From a bacterium (GTDB lineage: Bacteria; Bdellovibrionota; FAC87; UBA2466): a stretch of DNA of 7,951 nucleotides. This document shows, one piece after another, positions 4,561-7,951 of this stretch. Numbering within the stretch: the stretch's first letter is position 1; each line of letters opens with the position of its first letter. The notes under the pieces are model-generated. The model saw only the letters and a list, made by a program, of their open reading frames with translations. It did no database searches and had not been told where the DNA came from. Location of the stretch: the NCBI GenBank assembly GCA_022842225.1, contig JALHPX010000135.1, positions 1-7,951 on the forward strand. Direction: 5' to 3'. Both the position numbers and the translations under genes were made by a program.

Positions 4561-5760
4561 CTAATGCCCATGGCCGAGGTCGATAAGGTGCACGCGGCCC
4601 TTTTTTAGAGCTAACCCCTTGGAGCCATTTAAGAATTCTTTAAGGTCGTTGCCAATGAGTTTTGCGGCAGAAATCGTCAAAAGACCGCTCTCCACCCACG
4701 ACTCCACGCCATTACCGGCCTGATGGAGGAGCGGCAACATGCGTTGCTGGGGCAATAAAAACCGCGTCGCGATCTCTAGCCGGGCCGAGAGAAGCGCCAC
4801 AAAAGCCTTTAAAAGCTCCACGGCGTGCTCGTCGTATTCGGCGGGCAAATGCCCCCGGCGACCAGTGGGAACATCGACCACGGGGTTTCTCTCCGCGTCC
4901 CGGAGCATTTCTAGAATCATATTGCCGCTGCGTTCGACTTCCTTGGGCTTGAAGCCTCGGAAGGAGTGCATCTCTTCCAAACTATGAGGGCGTACGCGCG
5001 CCAAGGCGACCAAGACCTCGTTATCCGCCACCCAGCCGCGCGGGATATCCGAATGCCGCGCCCGTTTCTCCCGCCAGGCCACCAATCGCTCCAGCGCCGC
5101 AATGCCGGCGCCATCCCAGGAGCCGTTTTTAGCGAGCCTGCCGGCAATATCGGCCGGGCTTTCATCGAAAGCATTTTCGTTCATCGCACTCTCATCGAGT
5201 GCCCATTCCCAACGTCCTGCGACTTTTAGCTTCTTCTCTAAGCGCGCGCTCAGTTCCACTAAGTGAGCCACGTCTTGAGCCGCGTAGTGCAGCAATTCAC
5301 GAGAAAGCGGGCGAGCCAACCACTTCACCCGCGCACGGCCTTTGGGCAGATGCACATTGAGTACTTCGCGCACGAGTTTTCCCAGGCCGATGTTATCGCC
5401 GTAGCCAGTGAGAGCCGCCGCAACGGCCGTATCAATCACCGGTGTCGCAATAATGCCGTAGGACCAGAACAAGCATTCTTGATCGCCATAGGCGGCGTGC
5501 ATGATCTTTAAAATGCCAGGATCGAGTAAGACGTCTGTAAAAGGCGCCATCTGCTCTTTGGAAAACGCAAGCGGATCGACCAGCCAGGTGAGGTCTTCTG
5601 TTGCGACCTGTATCAATGCGATCTTGGGAAAGAACGTTGTCTCTCGAATAAATTCGGTATCGATGCCGAAAACTTTTTTCTGCAAAAGTTTATCGACCAT
5701 TTCCGCAAGCAGCGTGGTGTTGTTTACCCACACTGGCGTCTGCGCTCGTTCCTGAGTCAT
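4561..5760 (-). CDS. rnd: Ribonuclease D (399 aa)
   Basis: RNase D is a 3'-to-5' exoribonuclease that trims tRNA precursors and other small structured RNAs in the cytoplasm. The DEDDy exonuclease core is complete: motif I FGIDTEFIRE (D34, E36), motif II IMHAAYGDQECLFW (D93), and motif III LLHYAAQDVAHL (Y159, D163, spaced as in the Y-x3-D signature). IDTAVAAALTGYGDNIGLGKLV and the GRARVKWLARPLS segment before motif III are also typical. An HRDC domain covers about residues 219-290 (LVAWREKRAR, IPRGWVADNEVLVALA, MHSFRGFKPKEVE), and a helical C-terminal region follows to residue 399, as in full-length RNase D. ATG 5760 is preceded by AAGG 8 bases upstream. It starts 21 bases after the rodA stop and is probably in the same transcript. 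The gene is intact. RNase D in an elongasome operon has no obvious functional link; shared transcription is the simplest reading. Confidence 0.95.
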   Translation of the reverse strand: MTQERAQTPVWVNNTTLLAEMVDKLLQKKVFGIDTEFIRETTFFPKIALIQVATEDLTWLVDPLAFSKEQMAPFTDVLLDPGILKIMHAAYGDQECLFWSYGIIATPVIDTAVAAALTGYGDNIGLGKLVREVLNVHLPKGRARVKWLARPLSRELLHYAAQDVAHLVELSARLEKKLKVAGRWEWALDESAMNENAFDESPADIAGRLAKNGSWDGAGIAALERLVAWREKRARHSDIPRGWVADNEVLVALARVRPHSLEEMHSFRGFKPKEVERSGNMILEMLRDAERNPVVDVPTGRRGHLPAEYDEHAVELLKAFVALLSARLEIATRFLLPQQRMLPLLHQAGNGVESWVESGLLTISAAKLIGNDLKEFLNGSKGLALKKGRVHLIDLGHGH

Positions 5761-5781
5761 CCAATGCGCCTTATGAAAATC

Positions 5782-6885
5782 CTAGAAGATGTATTTCTTC
5801 CGAGAGATGTTGAGCAAAATCGCCGTCGCCACCATGAAAGTCATTAACGAAGAGCCTCCGTAACTAAAGAACGGCAGACCCACGCCCACAATCGGCAGAA
5901 TGCCAATTACCATCCCCATGTTGATGAAGACGTGCCAGAAAATAATCGAAACCATGCCGTAGGCCAGAAGCATTTGAAATTTATCGCGTGCACGCGCCAC
6001 GGTCCGTAGACCGTAAATGCAGTAAGCAATGTAGAGCGCGACCAAGATGACGGAACCAATAAAGCCACGCTCTTCGGCATATACAGAGAAGATAAAGTCG
6101 GTGTGCTGCTCGGGAATAAAATGCAGCTGCGACTGGGTGCCCTGTAAATGCCCCCGCCCTACTAACTGCCCCGAGCCGACGGCAATTTTACATTGGAGCG
6201 CGTTATAACCACTGCCCCGTGCGTCGCGGCCTGGATTTAAGAACGTTTTCACGCGATCGCGTTGGTAATCGCGCAACACAAACTGATACGCCACTGGAAC
6301 AGTCACCGCCCCCAAGACCGCCACAATCACAATCGATCGCCAATCAACCTTCATGAAGAGAACTAACGAGCTAGCGACGAGAAAGAGCACGCCCGCGGTT
6401 CCCAAATCGGGCTGCAGCAAAATGAGAAGAAAAAACGGCGCGACCAACACGCCCGGTACCACCAAGCTGCGCAGAGTGTAAGGCGGGCCTTTTTCTTCAT
6501 TGGCGAAATAGCGCGCCAGAGTAAAAACAATCGCAAGCTTTGCGATTTCCGACGGCTGCAGGTGAAAAACCTTTAAATCAATCCAGCGCTGCGAGCCGCC
6601 GCCCACTCTGCCGATAAACAAAACAAGAGTAAGCAGAGCTAAGCAAATCCCGTAAAACGGATAAGCAACCTTCTCGAAGACTTGAACATCGAGGAAAAAA
6701 ATCAAAAGGCCCAAGCTCAGACCCATTCCGAACCAAACCATCTGCGTCTTATACAAACTCTGCATCGAGGAGTTGTAGGTGGCGCTGTAGAGGGTCACCA
6801 CGCCGAGACAAAAAACGGTGAAGAAGCTAACAAAAAGCCCCGTGTTAAAGGTCTTAATGACGTTCGATTCGGACTGAAACACCAT
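5782..6885 (-). CDS. rodA: Rod shape-determining protein RodA, SEDS peptidoglycan glycosyltransferase (367 aa)
   Basis: RodA polymerises glycan strands from lipid II in the inner membrane during side-wall growth and works as a complex with PBP2. The sequence is a multi-span membrane protein of normal length (367). Family signatures are visible: GGGSQRWIDL (95-104), LQPSEIAKLA (109-118), LLQPDLGTA (156-164), RVKTFLNPGRDARGSGYN (211-228), VGSGQLVGRGHLQGTQSQL (236-254), PEQHTDFIFSVYAEERG (258-274), with the essential aspartate at D263, and GVGLPFFSYGGSS (334-346). The last family motif and a short basic tail SRKKYIF close the protein. ATG 6885 overlaps the mrdA stop as TAATG and has AGGGA about 8 bases upstream, so it is both coupled and able to start independently. 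It is followed after 21 bases by rnd. Confidence 0.96.
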   Translation of the reverse strand: MVFQSESNVIKTFNTGLFVSFFTVFCLGVVTLYSATYNSSMQSLYKTQMVWFGMGLSLGLLIFFLDVQVFEKVAYPFYGICLALLTLVLFIGRVGGGSQRWIDLKVFHLQPSEIAKLAIVFTLARYFANEEKGPPYTLRSLVVPGVLVAPFFLLILLQPDLGTAGVLFLVASSLVLFMKVDWRSIVIVAVLGAVTVPVAYQFVLRDYQRDRVKTFLNPGRDARGSGYNALQCKIAVGSGQLVGRGHLQGTQSQLHFIPEQHTDFIFSVYAEERGFIGSVILVALYIAYCIYGLRTVARARDKFQMLLAYGMVSIIFWHVFINMGMVIGILPIVGVGLPFFSYGGSSLMTFMVATAILLNISRKKYIF

Positions 6886-7951
6886 TATTCTTCCCTCGTC
6901 TCATCCACTTTGATGGGCAATGCCGGAGTTGCAACCCGACGGTTTTGATTGGGCGAGACTCCAGTGGGTTCGACCGGCTTGGTGGCGTCGGCTGCTTGCT
7001 TGGCTAAAGTGGGATCCGCGGGATCGACTGCAGGACCTGCTACTAAGCTCGCTTGTTTGTCGAAGTAAGCTTCCATCACATCTTTGACGACGGGTCCAGC
7101 CAGCGAGCCGTGGCAGGAATGCTCCGCGATGGCCACGACCGCGATCTCGGGATTCTCTTTTGGCGCGTAGCCCACAAACCAACCGTGGTGGCGATCCGAG
7201 TAGGGCATTTTTTCGCATTTCTGCGACATGATATTGGCAAAGGCGCGCACCTGCGCGGTGCCGGTCTTGCCCGAGATTTCTGTTTTCTGCGAGCGACTGC
7301 GTACGCCAGTGCCGCGCATATTGTTCACAACTTCAAACAAACCCTCTTTAACTGGATCAAAAACCGCTGCATCCATATCGATTCTGCGCATGAGCTCCGG
7401 CTTAAATTCCTTAACGAGTTCTCCCGAAGTTTTTTCAATGCGCCGGATCATGTACGGGCGGTAGAGAAAGCCGCGGTTGCCAATTGCGGAGTAAGCAGAA
7501 ACCAATTGAATCGGAGTTACGTCGACAAAGCCCTGACCGATCGCAACGCTCAGAGTTTCGCCAGGTTGCCAGGGTTCATTAAATCGCTTTAGCTTCCATT
7601 CGGAATCTGGAATGTGGCCGCGCTGCTCGCCCGCAATTCCCAATCCGGTGCGTGCGCCTAAACCAAATAAACGCGCGTAATGCGCGATCTTGTCAATGCC
7701 GAGCTGAATTCCCAACTGATAGAAAAACACGTCGCAGGATTCGCGGATAGCTCCGGTGAAATCGACCGTGCCGTGGGTTTTCCAGCAGTTAAATCGACGA
7801 GAACCAAACTTCATACCGCCGTGGCAAGTAACGCTGGTGTTCTTATTGGCGATCCCCTCTTTGAGCGCTGCCAAGGCAATGAAGAGTTTAAAGGTGGAGC
7901 CGGGAGGAAAGTGATCTAGGATGGCGCGGTTGCGCAGCGGACTAAACTCGC
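6885..7951 (-). CDS. mrdA: Penicillin-binding protein 2 (peptidoglycan D,D-transpeptidase MrdA), 3' part; start lies beyond the window
   Basis: The frame is open to the window edge; the visible part is 354 residues, about half of a usual PBP2, so the membrane anchor and N-terminal pedestal domain lie outside. All transpeptidase motifs are present in order: FPPGSTFKLFIA with catalytic serine at 7898-7896 (SxxK), RESCDVFFYQLG (SxD in the SxN position, from 7739), and EISGKTGTAQVR (KTG at 7268-7260). Other PBP2 traits are RFNCWKTHGTVDF, GLGARTGLGI, the SVAIGQGFVDVTPIQL segment and HHGWFVGYAPKENPEIAV. TTG 7874 is an internal codon, not the start. After the domain ends near DVMEAYFDKQA there is a tail of about 50 residues rich in Pro, Ala, Asp and Thr, ending DETREE, predicted to be disordered in the periplasm. 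The enzyme cross-links the glycan made by RodA, encoded directly downstream with a TAATG overlap. The mre genes often lie upstream of mrdA in other genomes but are not visible here. Confidence 0.95.
   Translation of the reverse strand, partial: EFSPLRNRAILDHFPPGSTFKLFIALAALKEGIANKNTSVTCHGGMKFGSRRFNCWKTHGTVDFTGAIRESCDVFFYQLGIQLGIDKIAHYARLFGLGARTGLGIAGEQRGHIPDSEWKLKRFNEPWQPGETLSVAIGQGFVDVTPIQLVSAYSAIGNRGFLYRPYMIRRIEKTSGELVKEFKPELMRRIDMDAAVFDPVKEGLFEVVNNMRGTGVRSRSQKTEISGKTGTAQVRAFANIMSQKCEKMPYSDRHHGWFVGYAPKENPEIAVVAIAEHSCHGSLAGPVVKDVMEAYFDKQASLVAGPAVDPADPTLAKQAADATKPVEPTGVSPNQNRRVATPALPIKVDETREE

Noticed and set aside
4662..5755. Several plus-strand open frames opposite rnd
   Set aside because: They are antisense shadows of an intact gene with all catalytic motifs; products are Arg- and Ser-rich with no family features or convincing binding sites.
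7053..7592. 179-residue plus-strand open frame opposite mrdA
   Set aside because: Antisense to the transpeptidase domain; no ribosome binding site or recognisable protein features.

Overview
The window looks like the junction between a conserved cell-envelope operon and an accessory block of secreted proteins in a Gram-negative bacterium. Base composition appears balanced, near 50% GC by eye. Almost every accessory protein has a Sec signal peptide. The combination of a large surface beta-propeller protein, small two-cysteine secreted proteins and a standard MrdA/RodA rod-shape pair would fit a Bdellovibrio-like or other deltaproteobacterial lineage. That placement is an inference from general style; no rRNA or other marker is present.

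Left part (1-4021): accessory and secreted proteins. The plus-strand end of a large protein built from degenerate beta-propeller repeats (1-1392) converges on a minus-strand run of three small exported proteins (1407-1802, 1845-2339, 2431-2862). The middle one is interrupted: a well-formed signal-peptide start with its own ribosome binding site is cut from the rest by a single in-frame TAA. The third small gene is divergent from a 331-residue exported protein of unknown function (3026-4021), which seems to be built of three beta-beta-alpha-beta units about 100 residues apart. The intergenic region between them holds three GTTTCA half-sites, two forming an 18-bp inverted repeat.

Right part (4091-7951): all genes are on the minus strand and probably form one operon, read as mrdA (penicillin-binding protein 2, N-terminus outside the window), rodA (SEDS glycosyltransferase), rnd (RNase D), an unlisted 24-codon hydrophobic mini-gene, and cutA. 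MrdA and RodA are the transpeptidase and glycan polymerase of the elongasome and are joined by a TAATG stop/start overlap. The mini-gene and cutA share the same TAATG arrangement, and cutA has no clear ribosome binding site of its own, so the mini-gene probably drives cutA translation.

No tRNA, rRNA, CRISPR array, insertion sequence or convincing intrinsic terminator was found. No gap between genes exceeds about 165 bases. I do not see a clear-cut new system such as a defence island. The most unusual items are the nonsense codon in the signal peptide, the coupled mini-gene upstream of cutA, the operator-like repeats, and the unrecognised three-repeat exported protein.
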